DNA from: Virgibacillus_P tibetensis
Lineage (GTDB): Bacteria; Bacillota; Bacilli; Bacillales; Amphibacillaceae
Reading direction: 5' to 3'
Length of the DNA: 64,000 bases
Assembly (NCBI RefSeq): GCF_036026595.1
Contig: NZ_JARZFX010000007.1
Location: forward strand, 1-64,000
Shown one piece after another: positions 43,419 to 52,520 of this stretch (the stretch's first letter is position 1; each line of letters starts with the position of its first letter). The notes beneath the pieces are model-generated. The model ran no database searches, was not told where the DNA came from, and worked only from the letters and a program-made list of their open reading frames with translations. The translations under genes and the position numbers were made by a program.

Positions 43419-43584
43419 TTTATATTCATCTCCTATGTGTAATAATTGGTATATATTTATAATTATATCGTATCGATAAGTTATTTGATAAGAGGAATTA
43501 CTATTAACTCAACTTTCGGAGAGTGAAATTGAGAAATCAGCCTTGATTGACTTAGTAAGGATGGAGATATACTGCTCTTCATCA
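43419..43584. other. Gap upstream of pepT
   Basis: AT-rich; nothing beyond an expected pepT promoter zone is supported. Confidence 0.3.
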
Positions 43585-43740
43585 TCGTATTTGAAATAAA
43601 AGACGACACAATGAAATTAGAATTTTAAACTATTGAGAATGGCCGCTACGGAAAATACACTACGCTTTCACCACTCCGGGTACAAGTGCGACATCTACTC
43701 AGACTCACTTGTACCCGGAGCGGAAAGCAACAATGCCTCA
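43585..43740 (+). repeat. MITE-like element, copy R2
   Basis: Begins with the end motif TTTGAAATAAAAGACGAC, followed by TATTGAGAATGGC, CGCTACGGAAAATACAC and a perfect 15-bp hairpin (CTCCGGGTACAAGTG at 43674-43688 with its complement at 43706-43720). The same blocks in the same order occur in copy R4. The right end motif is missing. Confidence 0.7.
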
Positions 43741-43842
43741 TTGAAATACTGTTATCGCAGGGCCAGCTACAAGTTTTCTAGGTGCACGAATTGAGCTTTA
43801 ATTAATCGAATAGTAAATAAGAAAAAAAGGAAGTGTGCGTGA

Positions 43843-44343
43843 GTGATTAGGCAAGCTAAACTAGATGATGCAGAAAACCTGGCTTCATTAATACAAAGAG
43901 TGGAAAGCGAAAGTGCATATATGCTTTATGAAGCCGGTGAACGGGAATTTAATCCTGATAGACAGCAGAACATGATAGATACCTTATCGAAGCAGAATAA
44001 TTCAGTTGTTTTTGTGGCAGAGGAAAGTAATCAACTCATCGGTTATCTTATTGCGGTCGGTGGCCAAGCAAGGAAAAATAAGCATTCAGCATACATCGTA
44101 ATCGGTATAATATCGGAATATCATGGGAAGGGAATTGGCACATCTATGTTTGGTAAACTCGAACATTGGGCTATGAATCATGGAATACATCGGTTAGAAT
44201 TAACAGTAATTACAGAAAACTTGCCGGGAATAAGATTATACGAAAAAATGGGTTTTAAAAAAGAAGGTATGAAAGAAAACTCGCTGTACACAAACGGCAG
44301 GTATGTAAACGAGTATTATATGAGTAAATTACTGGAGGGATAA
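43843..44343 (+). CDS. GNAT-family N-acetyltransferase
   Basis: 166 residues from GTG 43843. Acetyl-CoA motif ISEYHGKGIGTSMFGKLE and the final LYEKMGFKKEGMKENS with YVNEYYMSKLL are typical of the RimI/YiiD-like small-molecule or protein acetyltransferases. It is first in a three-gene run with the rhodanese and tag genes, 1 base before the next ATG. Confidence 0.85.
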   Translation: MIRQAKLDDAENLASLIQRVESESAYMLYEAGEREFNPDRQQNMIDTLSKQNNSVVFVAEESNQLIGYLIAVGGQARKNKHSAYIVIGIISEYHGKGIGTSMFGKLEHWAMNHGIHRLELTVITENLPGIRLYEKMGFKKEGMKENSLYTNGRYVNEYYMSKLLEG

Positions 44344-44344
44344 A

Positions 44345-45187
44345 ATGTCTTATTTAATCAGTGTTAATCGATTAAAAAGCAGATTGGAGAACAATCAGGG
44401 TAATACGGTTATAGTAGATGTCCGATTTCAATTAAATGATCCAGATGCAGGAAGAAAAGCGTATTTACATAATCATCTTCCGGGTGCAGTGTATATGGAT
44501 TTAAATAAAGATCTATCAGGTAAACCCGAAAAGCATGGCGGAAACCATCCATTGCCGGATACTCGCCAGTTTGCAGCGAAAATAGGAAAGATTGGTATTG
44601 ATCATGAGACTACAGTTGTTATTTATGATCAGGCAAATGACATGTTTGCTGCAAGATTATGGTGGCTGCTTGATTCTATGGGGCATGAAAAGGTTTACTT
44701 GTTAGAAGGTGGCTATGAACGGTGGGTGGCTGAAGGAAATGAAGTAACAGATGAAATCCCTGGACTGAAAGCAAGAAAATTTCAACCGGTATTTCGCGAA
44801 AACCAAACAGTAGATATAGAGGAATTAAAGGAAAAGCTTAAGGATAAATCGACGGTATTAATTGATTCCCGTGGCATAGACCGGTACTTAGGTATGGTGG
44901 AGCCTCTGTATGGTAAGGCCGGCCATATACCTGGCGCGAAAAACTATTTTTGGAAAGACGTTTTAAATGAAAAAGGGAATTGGAAAAAGAAAGAAGCGCT
45001 TGAAGAACATTTTGCCTCACTCTCTAAAGACCAAGAAATTATTGTATCATGCGGTTCCGGTGTATCGGCATGCCCAAATGTACTTGCATTAAAATCTGCG
45101 GGCTATAAAAATGTGAAGCTGTATCCTGGTAGTTTCAGTGACTGGATTTCCTATGATGATAATGAAATAGAGAAAAAGGAAGAATAA
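44345..45187 (+). CDS. Two-domain sulfurtransferase (rhodanese / mercaptopyruvate type)
   Basis: 280 residues, two rhodanese domains. The catalytic loop in the C-terminal domain is Cys236-GSGVSA, the CGSGV(T/S)A form found in 3-mercaptopyruvate sulfurtransferases; the N-terminal domain has no Cys at the equivalent place. Moves sulfane sulfur to thiols or cyanide in the cytoplasm. Starts 1 base after the GNAT gene stop. Confidence 0.88.
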   Translation: MSYLISVNRLKSRLENNQGNTVIVDVRFQLNDPDAGRKAYLHNHLPGAVYMDLNKDLSGKPEKHGGNHPLPDTRQFAAKIGKIGIDHETTVVIYDQANDMFAARLWWLLDSMGHEKVYLLEGGYERWVAEGNEVTDEIPGLKARKFQPVFRENQTVDIEELKEKLKDKSTVLIDSRGIDRYLGMVEPLYGKAGHIPGAKNYFWKDVLNEKGNWKKKEALEEHFASLSKDQEIIVSCGSGVSACPNVLALKSAGYKNVKLYPGSFSDWISYDDNEIEKKEE

Positions 45188-45190
45188 GAG

Positions 45191-45757
45191 ATGGATGAGC
45201 AGCGTTGTGAATGGGTAACAAATGACCCACTCTATATAGAATATCATGATCAAGAATGGGGAAAACCGACACATAACGACCGGGAGCTATTTGAAATGCT
45301 TTGTTTGGAAGGAGCTCAAGCAGGGTTGAGCTGGATTACGATTTTAAAGCGCAGAGAGAATTATCGTGAAGCCTTTGATTTCTTTAATGCCAAGGTTATC
45401 AGTCAGTATAGTGATAATAAAATTGAAAGCCTTTTACAAAATGAAGGAATTATACGCAATAAACTTAAAGTGCGTTCAGTTGTGACAAACGCGCAAGCCT
45501 TTTTAAAGGTTCAAGAGGAGTTTGGTAGCTTCGATAATTACATTTGGCAATTTGTTGGTGGGGAAACAATTGATAATGACTGGAAAAGTCATGATGAGGT
45601 TCCCGCGACCACTAAAGAGTCGGAGAAGATGAGTAAGGATTTGAAAAAAAGAGGATTTAAGTTTATTGGCCCTACGATCTGTTATGCATTTATGCAGGCG
45701 ACTGGTATGGTGAATGATCACACAAGGAACTGTTTCTTGCATAAAGAGAAGCGTTAA
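45191..45757 (+). CDS. tag: DNA-3-methyladenine glycosylase I
   Basis: 188 residues, full length for TagI. Zinc ligands Cys6 (RCEW), His19 (YHDQEWG), His177 and Cys181 (NDHTRNC); the catalytic Glu and the base pocket lie in LEGAQAGLSWITIL. Removes 3-methyladenine from alkylated DNA. Starts 3 bases after the sulfurtransferase stop and ends at a terminator. Confidence 0.95.
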   Translation: MDEQRCEWVTNDPLYIEYHDQEWGKPTHNDRELFEMLCLEGAQAGLSWITILKRRENYREAFDFFNAKVISQYSDNKIESLLQNEGIIRNKLKVRSVVTNAQAFLKVQEEFGSFDNYIWQFVGGETIDNDWKSHDEVPATTKESEKMSKDLKKRGFKFIGPTICYAFMQATGMVNDHTRNCFLHKEKR

Positions 45758-45760
45758 AAT

Positions 45761-45794
45761 AAATGGTGTTCCACATTTAGTGGAACACCATTTT
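45761..45794. terminator. Bidirectional terminator
   Basis: AAATGGTGTTCCAC-ATTTA-GTGGAACACCATTT, 14 bp, between tag and the convergent chemoreceptor gene. Confidence 0.9.
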
Positions 45795-45799
45795 CATTC

Positions 45800-47578
45800 C
45801 TATAACTTAAATACTTTCAGCTCTTCATTAAGTTGTTCGGCGAGTTTTGCCAGTTCCTCTGCACTGTAAGAGACTTCTTCCATAGAGCTTGATGTTTGTT
45901 GTGCTGAAGCGGCAGCTTGTTCAACGCCTGCAGCAGATTCCTCCGAAACTGAGGCTACATCTTCAATTAAGTTGTTCATATCTATGCTATTTCCGGCAAT
46001 GTCTTGTAGGTTTGTAGAAATAGATGAAAATTTAGTTACCATATCATTAACAGATGTATTTATAGATGAAAAGTTTTGACCTGTTTCCTCTATTTGAGTC
46101 GTTCCTTCCTTTACTTCGTTATAACCTGTATTTAGTGAGTCGACTACCTGATCGGTTTCTGACTGGATATTACGGACAATGGTAGTAATTTCACCAACTG
46201 AGGATGATACCTGTTCAGAAAGCTTCCTTACCTCATCTGCTACGACTGCAAAGCCTTTTCCATGTTCACCTGCTCTTGCAGCTTCAATTGCTGCATTTAA
46301 TGATAATAGATTTGTTTGATCAGCAATGTTCTTAATGACTAGAACTAGTTTAGATATTTCATCAGATTGCTTATCCAGTCCTTGAACTTTATTTACCGCA
46401 TCAGCGACAATTGAATCGATCTGTTTCATTTGGGCCACAGATTTTTCCATTAGGGAGGCTCCCTCAGTTGTCAGGGAAAGCACGTTATTGGATGTCGCAG
46501 TAATTTCTTGACCATTTTGTTCTGATAAACGAACCTTATGAACAAAATCATTCATTTTTTCAGATAAGTCGGAGGCGCTGTTTGCTTGTGTTTCAGCACC
46601 TGTAGAAAGCTCCTCCATCGTTACTGCAATTTGCTCATTTCCTTCTTTAACCTCATTAGCTGATTGTGTTAATTCTTCACTTCTTGTAGAGACTGAGCTG
46701 GAGGCTGAAGCGACTTTTAACAAGATGTTTTGGATATTGTTTTTCATTTGATTAACGGATCCGGCTAATTGACCAATCTCATCTTTTCCTTTGTAGTCCA
46801 TAGACTCTACATTAAGATTTCCATTAGCAACTTCAGCGGTTATACCAACAACCTTCTTTAAGTTGGAGGTGATACTCCTGCTTATAATAAACATCAGTGT
46901 AAAGCCAAATAATACGGCTAGAACATTAGTAATAGACAGGATCAGAATGCTTGTATCCAGGCTGTTCTTGGCAGCTTGAACGGAAGCAGCCTGTTCACTG
47001 CTTATTAATCCCATTAATTCATCAACCTGCTCAATTGTTTCATTCCTGAGACGGGATGAGTAGTCGCGTAATGAGTTGGCCATAACATCCTGCCGATCTT
47101 CCACAGCAGCTACCATTCTATCTAAAAATGCATCATCAATTATTTTGTTGTTTCTTTGAATCTGATTAAAGAGCTCGGTTTGCTCTTCCGTTCTCATCAT
47201 TGGATCCAGTTTTTCGGATATCGCATCGAATTCATTCTGAAAATCGACAAACAGATCAATGAATTTCTTATTTCTAGTAAGAAGAAAATCAGCAGACTGA
47301 ACATCCTTTGCTTGAATGATCGTTGCTAACTTTGCCATTTCATTAACAAGTGAGCTATTTTCATCAATTGCTTCGATATCCTCTTTGCCCTCTTGTAACA
47401 CCATGAAAACCATTGAGCCTGCTATCAAAAATAACAGCGCTGTAAGGAAAAATACAGACATATATTTACGGCCAATTCTGACATTTTTCAAATTAAACAG
47501 CTTACCTTTGAATAGATGATTACTGGAAAATTTATTTCTTTCCATTTTAGGTTTTAACCTCATTTTTGATTTACTCAT
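45800..47578 (-). CDS. Methyl-accepting chemotaxis protein
   Basis: 592 residues from ATG 47578 (GGGGGA site; the frame is open to 47608). A basic cytoplasmic start, TM1 (about residues 42-62), a four-helix extracellular domain, TM2, a HAMP domain, and the signalling hairpin with NLLSLNAAIEAARAGEHGKG and FAVVADEVRKLSEQ. Transmits ligand binding to CheA/CheW. The ligand domain has no recognised type. Monocistronic. Confidence 0.92.
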   Translation of the reverse strand: MSKSKMRLKPKMERNKFSSNHLFKGKLFNLKNVRIGRKYMSVFFLTALLFLIAGSMVFMVLQEGKEDIEAIDENSSLVNEMAKLATIIQAKDVQSADFLLTRNKKFIDLFVDFQNEFDAISEKLDPMMRTEEQTELFNQIQRNNKIIDDAFLDRMVAAVEDRQDVMANSLRDYSSRLRNETIEQVDELMGLISSEQAASVQAAKNSLDTSILILSITNVLAVLFGFTLMFIISRSITSNLKKVVGITAEVANGNLNVESMDYKGKDEIGQLAGSVNQMKNNIQNILLKVASASSSVSTRSEELTQSANEVKEGNEQIAVTMEELSTGAETQANSASDLSEKMNDFVHKVRLSEQNGQEITATSNNVLSLTTEGASLMEKSVAQMKQIDSIVADAVNKVQGLDKQSDEISKLVLVIKNIADQTNLLSLNAAIEAARAGEHGKGFAVVADEVRKLSEQVSSSVGEITTIVRNIQSETDQVVDSLNTGYNEVKEGTTQIEETGQNFSSINTSVNDMVTKFSSISTNLQDIAGNSIDMNNLIEDVASVSEESAAGVEQAAASAQQTSSSMEEVSYSAEELAKLAEQLNEELKVFKL

Positions 47579-47764
47579 CCTTATCCCCCAACCAGTAAAA
47601 AAATTCATTTCTTATTATATCGGCCAATGGTAACTAAACATAAAGTACTATTTGGACTTTTCGAAATAGAATTTTCTAACACTTGCAAAAGAGTAGTTAT
47701 ATCTTGTAAAATAGCAAATTGTGTGTGGGAAACGACACAATTTAAAATCTGGTAGGTGAATTAA

Positions 47765-48277
47765 ATGGTATATTCAGCTTTTTTAGAAACGACAAAAGGA
47801 AAAAGCGAATTGAAGGAAGAATTGGATACATTAGAGATCCAGCTTTTTCGTTTGCAAAATAATATAAAAGAAATAGCAAAAAAATCCGAGGTTATCAGCA
47901 TTGACCAAGCTGGAGACGATCAGTGGGTTGTTATATATGCAAACAAAGACAGCGCGACGTGTCAGATAATGCTTCATGAATGCACAAAACCTTTTCGGGG
48001 AGATTGGGATTCTGCAATTCAAGCGGAATATAAAAATGATCATACAATTCACATCGCAGATATTAAAGGTAAGGAAAATAAGGGGTATGGATCTGTTTTA
48101 ATGAAGCATTTAAAAGAGATTGCACGGGAAGAAAACGTTCAATATATTACTGGCGATATTGTGGAAAGAGACTTTGATCATGTAAATCGACTAAAGCATT
48201 TTTACAGTAAGCATAATTTTGATGTGAAAGTTGATCATCAGGAGCAATGTGGAGAGATAATTTGGAATGAAGGATAA
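47765..48277 (+). CDS. GNAT-like acetyltransferase with N-terminal coiled coil
   Basis: 170 residues. The first 50 residues predict a coiled coil (LKEELDTLEIQLFRLQNNI). The remaining part has a GNAT core with KGYGSVLMKHLKEIA as acetyl-CoA loop and RLKHFYSKHNFDV as the last segment. The canonical Q/R-x-x-G-x-G/A reads NKGYGS, so activity is likely. ATG follows GGTAGGTG. Confidence 0.7.
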   Translation: MVYSAFLETTKGKSELKEELDTLEIQLFRLQNNIKEIAKKSEVISIDQAGDDQWVVIYANKDSATCQIMLHECTKPFRGDWDSAIQAEYKNDHTIHIADIKGKENKGYGSVLMKHLKEIAREENVQYITGDIVERDFDHVNRLKHFYSKHNFDVKVDHQEQCGEIIWNEG

Positions 48278-48330
48278 TGAGGCTGTTTCTTAATTTGAAA
48301 TGGTCATTTTTTTAGGTTCTATTCGTATAG

Positions 48331-48925
48331 TTTGTCGCTATTGATATAAAAGACGACGTAATGAAAATTTAAATTCATGACATTTTTTATCTTTCTGATG
48401 ATGGTTGAGCGCCTCGATTCGCTCCGGCAGAACACTTCGCTTTCCATGGGCACGGCCTCAGCCTCCTCAGAAGCAAAGAACGCTTCTTCCGGGGTCTTCG
48501 GACACGTGCTGTTCCCATAGGAGTCTGCGTATTCTGCCTACGCTGATAAAGATTTCTTGATTTTCCAGCGGCAGAAAATGTAAGACTCCTCGAAAAACAT
48601 CCGCATTTTCTTCGTGAGATTTAATATTGCCGAAGCTTTACTGCAGGGTCTTTATCAGGGACTGGGACTGCGATTACTCGCCGCATCGAAAACTATCTGT
48701 AATTACTCGTCCCTACACAAGGCTTTGGTGCCCGCAGGAGTGGACTGACCGTAGCGAAAGTCAAAAAAATATAAGCATTATATGAATTTTTTATAACATT
48801 GCACAATGGCCAGCGCAGGAAATATACGAAGACTCCAGCGCAAGCCCGCGGAAAGCGAAGTGTATTTCCGGAGCGGTTAGCTATTCCAGTAACAAGTTAC
48901 TTCTTCTTATATAGAAAAGTTGTAA
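48331..48925. repeat. MITE-like composite element, copy R3
   Basis: The left end at about 48336 reads CGCTATTGATATAAAAGA then CGACGTAATG. The right end near 48890-48925 carries GTAACAAGTTACTTCTTC and TATATAG in inverted sense. Inside, on the minus strand, lies GGGAACAGCACGTGTC then GAAGACCCC and GAGGAGGCTGAGGCCGTG (48445-48520), shared with R4. Towards the right, GCGGAAAGCGAAGTGTATTT and CGGTTAGCTAT are shared with R1. The interior also has CTGATAAAGA / TCTTTATCAG (about 48541 and 48649). No gene fits. Confidence 0.7.
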
Positions 48926-48981
48926 GTCGGTAACGAGTAATCGGAGGTTCAGGTACCGCTCCAGCTTTAAAAAAAGCTTTT

Positions 48982-49018
48982 TTATCCAGTTTTCATGGGT
49001 GTTCATGAAAACTGGATA
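48982..49018. other. Perfect stem-loop before the amidase stop
   Basis: TATCCAGTTTTCAT pairs with ATGAAAACTGGATA. The minus strand continues with AAAAAAGC rather than T, so it is not a clear intrinsic terminator, though it is well placed to stabilise the amidase mRNA end. Confidence 0.5.
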
Positions 49019-49033
49019 GTTGAGAAATAATTA

Positions 49034-50470
49034 TTACAATCGTGGTGGTTTACGGTGCAAAGTAACTTGCTCGTATGCATAAGCGAGTTCAATCAGTTTG
49101 GGTTCCGTAAACGCAGTTCCGGTGAATGTTACACTAACTGGCATACCGTCCTTTGTGTACCCCGCAGGTACCGTAATTGATGGATATCCGGCTCTCGCGG
49201 CTATGTCACATCCAGCATAATTTATAAATAATAATGCATCTACATTATACTTTTCTATTACCGAATCGATTCCTGAAATCTGGGAGGTTCTAAGGTCAGC
49301 TAACCTGTCTGTAATGTATTCAGGTTCAGTTAAAGCTCCACTTTTAGCCTCTGATTCTAGTAAAACTGTTTGACCATACTTTAATGTTTCCTTAGGGTGA
49401 GTTTGATTGTAGGTAATCACATCTAAAAGTGAGCGTATTGAACTATTTGATTTTCCTAAATATGCATTTAATCCACTTTTAAATTCATGAAACATTACAC
49501 TGGATTTTGGGAGTTCAGATGGCAACTCTTCTATGTCAAACAATAATGCACCTGAATTTTCCATGTCCGTTAAAGCTTGGTTAAATAGAAGTAATTCATT
49601 TTTATCAAATGCGGATAAATAATTTTGGACTACGCCTATTCTGGCATTTTTAAGCCCTTCCTTATTTAAGTATGGTGTGTAATTAGTAGTTATCTCTCCA
49701 GTTAATGCAGTAGCTGGATCCTCTTCATCCGTTCCTGTAAGGACTCCTAGTGCCAGTACAGCATCTTCTATAGTTTTAGCCATTGGCCCCGCCGTATCCT
49801 GACTGTTTGCTATTGGTATAATTCCTGTTCGGCTGATCAGCCCAACTGTCGGTTTAATTCCGACAAGAGAATTTCTGCTGGCAGGGCTAAGGATAGATCC
49901 ACTTGTTTCGGTGCCCAGCGCAATAGCAGCAAAGTTTGCAGCAATACCCGCGCCTGATCCCGCACTGGAGCCCCCTACATCAAATCTTCCAGGTCCATAA
50001 GGGTTTAACACTTGCCCGCCATGCGAACTGTAACCATTCGGCATATTCTTTGTCATGAAATTTGCCCACTCGGTTAAATTAGTCTTTCCTAATATGATAG
50101 CGCCGGCTTCACGAAGCTTTTTTGTAACAAAAGCATCTTCCTGCGCATAATGACTTGCTAGTGCTGAAGAGCCGGCAGTAGTATGCATTTTATCAGCTGT
50201 ATTAATGTTATCTTTGATTAAAACTGGAATCCCATGTAGAGGACCGCGAATCCCTGTTTGATTTCGTTCAACATCTCTGGCTTCAGCAATGTGCAGTGCA
50301 TCTGGATTTATTTCTAAAATTGCATTGATGTTTGGACCGCTGCTGTTGTATTTGGCTATTTGATCCAAATACATGATAGTAAGTTTTCTGGATGTTATTT
50401 CACCTGTTTCTAGTGCGTGCTGCATTTCAGTGATTGTAGCTTCGCTTAGATTAAATGCTTTATTTAGCAT
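49034..50470 (-). CDS. Amidase-signature family enzyme
   Basis: 478 residues. Ser-cisSer-Lys triad motifs: Lys in VLIKDNINTADKM, GGSSAGSGAGIAANFAAIALG and GTETSGSILSPA. No signal peptide. Hydrolyses amides, the natural substrate unknown; it is closer to stand-alone amidases than to GatA (no GatB/C genes nearby). ATG 50470 has GGAGG. Confidence 0.88.
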   Translation of the reverse strand: MLNKAFNLSEATITEMQHALETGEITSRKLTIMYLDQIAKYNSSGPNINAILEINPDALHIAEARDVERNQTGIRGPLHGIPVLIKDNINTADKMHTTAGSSALASHYAQEDAFVTKKLREAGAIILGKTNLTEWANFMTKNMPNGYSSHGGQVLNPYGPGRFDVGGSSAGSGAGIAANFAAIALGTETSGSILSPASRNSLVGIKPTVGLISRTGIIPIANSQDTAGPMAKTIEDAVLALGVLTGTDEEDPATALTGEITTNYTPYLNKEGLKNARIGVVQNYLSAFDKNELLLFNQALTDMENSGALLFDIEELPSELPKSSVMFHEFKSGLNAYLGKSNSSIRSLLDVITYNQTHPKETLKYGQTVLLESEAKSGALTEPEYITDRLADLRTSQISGIDSVIEKYNVDALLFINYAGCDIAARAGYPSITVPAGYTKDGMPVSVTFTGTAFTEPKLIELAYAYEQVTLHRKPPRL

Positions 50471-50606
50471 GGTAAACCTCCACTCTTTTTTAGGGTTGTC
50501 TTTTATATATTCTACTATGAAACGGTTATTCCTGTAGCGGTATATTTTATTATGGGTGAATACCTATTCTAAACTAAATTGACATTAACAAGAAAGAGAG
50601 TGGTCA

Positions 50607-50777
50607 ATGCAATATATCACACTAAATAATTGCCTTCGTATGCCGCAGCTGGTCTTTGGCGTATGGCAGGTATCAGATGAAGAAGTAACTCTCGCAGTAG
50701 AAAAAGCACTTGAGGTAGGTTACCGTGAGGCCTCCTTAAAATTAAGAATTATGAAATTATTATCTTCCAAAAGTTAA
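50607..50777 (+). pseudogene. Truncated aldo/keto reductase (N-terminal fragment)
   Basis: The frame from ATG 50607 (AAAGAGAG upstream) gives LRMPQLVFGVWQVSDEEV and then LAVEKALEVGYR, which is the clear start of an aldo/keto reductase. After GYR, where SIDTA is expected, the sequence leaves the family and stops 16 codons on. The usual LGFG is LVFG. The remaining 230 residues are missing, so this is a deletion remnant. Confidence 0.75.
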
Positions 50778-50954
50778 TATTAGACAAGAGATTTATTCCT
50801 TTTTGAAAATATAAGTTCGAGCAAATTCATTCACACTTCAAATAGTAATTAAAGCTTGATTGCATAGCCTTTCGAAAAAGAGTAGCAATATTTTGTGTTC
50901 TCTAGTAGAATAATAATAATCTTGTTCAACCATTTTGAAAGGAGTGATGTTTTA

Positions 50955-51026
50955 TGACTGTAACTAAACAAATTCTAGTTAACCAAAAAAACATTAGGAA
51001 CAAAATGGAGGGACTGTCGGCGTAGT
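50955..51026 (+). CDS. 23-codon leader peptide upstream of the RsgA-like gene
   Basis: ATG 50955 follows AAAGGAGTGATG, one of the strongest ribosome binding sites in the region. The peptide MTVTKQILVNQKNIRNKM is followed by EGLSA and a TAG at 51024-51026. It ends 7 bases before a hairpin that covers the next gene's ribosome binding site. The size, position and structure are those of leader peptides in translational attenuation. No homologue is recognised. Confidence 0.5.
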
Positions 51027-51032
51027 TTGACC

Positions 51033-51056
51033 TTTCCTCCACTATTAAGGAGGAAA
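51033..51056 (+). promoter_or_regulatory. Hairpin sequestering the ribosome binding site of the RsgA-like gene
   Basis: TTTCCTCC (51033-51040) pairs with GGAGGAAA (51049-51056) around an 8-base loop and covers most of the AAGGAGG (51047-51053). The leader end holds a second GGAGG (51007-51011) that can pair with the same CCTCC, giving two exclusive structures. Confidence 0.6.
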
Positions 51057-51062
51057 ATATTA

Positions 51063-52127
51063 TTGAATAAGCTTGAAGAACTGGGATGGGATTATTCTGT
51101 CCAGGATATTGAAAAACAAATGATTGCACGTGTAATAACGGTGCAGAAAAATAGTTTTCGAATTTCTGATGGAAACTTGGAATTCATAGCTCATCTAAGT
51201 GGGAAATTTTTAAATGAAGCAATTGATTCATTCGATTTTCCGGCAGTTGGTGATTGGGTAGAAGTCCAGAAGTTATCAGGTGAGCGAAAAGCAGTTATTA
51301 AACGTGTATTGCCACGTAAAAGTCAGTTCGTACGTCAAGCCGCAGGAGTGAAAACAGAGGCCCAACTAGTGGCTGCTAATATAGATACTGTTTTCATCGT
51401 TAATTCAATGAATAATGACCTAAGTATCAGACGTATTGAGCGATATATCTTATCCACTTATGAAAGTGGTGCAACGCCTGTTGTTGTGTTAACAAAAAAA
51501 GATGAATGCTCACTAGATAAAGTGACTGAGATTATTTCACAGGTAGAAAAAGTTGCGATAGGTGTTCCTATCGTTGCCATTAGTAGCGTAACGAGAGATG
51601 GTATTCGTGACCTTCTGGAATTCTTACCTCCAAAAAGAACAGGAGCACTACTTGGCTCATCTGGCGTTGGAAAATCTACGTTAGTAAACGTATTGCTTGG
51701 AAAAGATGTGCAACATACCAAAGATGTCAGGGAGGATGATAGCAAGGGTCGTCATACCACCACATATCGTGAAATGTTTTTGTTGCCAAATGGTGCTTTA
51801 TTAATTGATACACCTGGTATGAGAGAATTGCAACTGTGGGAAGGTGAATCTGCAATTGAATCGACTTTCCAAGATGTTGGATTATTAGTAGAGGGATGTC
51901 GTTTTATCGATTGCCAGCATGACACTGAACCAGGGTGTAGCATAAAAGAGGCTATTGAAGCCGGTAAGCTATCAGAAGATCGTTTCCATAGTTATATAAA
52001 ACTTCAACGGGAGCTCGCTTATGAGAAAAGAAAGCAGGATCAAAAGGCACAATTAGTAGAAAAGAACAGGTGGAAGCGGGTTTTTAAAGACCAGAAAAGC
52101 AAATATAAGAAACGTAATATAAGATAA
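51063..52127 (+). CDS. RsgA-type circularly permuted GTPase (second copy type)
   Basis: 354 residues from TTG 51063, nine bases after AAGGAGG; the frame is open to 51027 but that part is leader. OB-fold N terminus, then permuted G motifs: TKKD (144-147), GSSGVGKST (198-206), DTPG (249-252), and the zinc cluster Cys279/Cys284/His286/Cys292. RsgA enzymes bind 30S subunits and promote their maturation. Housekeeping rsgA normally lies by the prkC/rpe genes, so this is probably a paralogue, with unusual translational control. Confidence 0.85.
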   Translation: MNKLEELGWDYSVQDIEKQMIARVITVQKNSFRISDGNLEFIAHLSGKFLNEAIDSFDFPAVGDWVEVQKLSGERKAVIKRVLPRKSQFVRQAAGVKTEAQLVAANIDTVFIVNSMNNDLSIRRIERYILSTYESGATPVVVLTKKDECSLDKVTEIISQVEKVAIGVPIVAISSVTRDGIRDLLEFLPPKRTGALLGSSGVGKSTLVNVLLGKDVQHTKDVREDDSKGRHTTTYREMFLLPNGALLIDTPGMRELQLWEGESAIESTFQDVGLLVEGCRFIDCQHDTEPGCSIKEAIEAGKLSEDRFHSYIKLQRELAYEKRKQDQKAQLVEKNRWKRVFKDQKSKYKKRNIR

Positions 52128-52196
52128 GTGACAAAAGCCTCTTTATTGGTTTAAAGAGTATATTTAGAGGTGCAATCATACAAGTCGCAAGTTAAA

Positions 52197-52236
52197 TCTC
52201 ATGGTATTTCAATATTGAAATACCATGAGACTTTTT
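52197..52236 (+). terminator. Terminator after the RsgA-like gene
   Basis: TCTCATGGTATTTCA pairs with TGAAATACCATGAGA (perfect) and is followed by CTTTTTG. Confidence 0.9.
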
Positions 52237-52520
52237 GTTGTCTTAATCAGGCATTAGTACATTTCATTATGTAAATTATAGATTAAACAACAAGGTGATT
52301 CACAATAGTTGAAATAATTATTTCCAGTGCGTGATTTTCTGTGATTTAGTATGTGGATTTGTAGTTGGTAATAAAGGTATATGATTACACATGTTAAAAT
52401 TATAGTAAAAGTGACTCTGTGAAAGGTACTAAACTCCCTTAGATAGTTTCAATTCACTCGTAAATGCTCGTTTATTCGCAGGATTTTTAAAAAAGTTAAC
52501 AAATAAATATCGATTAGAAA
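52237..52520. other. AT-rich gap with a possible coding remnant
   Basis: From 52433 a frame without start reads FNSLVNARLFAGFLKKLT… and runs to a stop at 52547-52549, overlapping the next gene start. It looks protein-like but has no start or family. Nothing else is supported. Confidence 0.3.
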
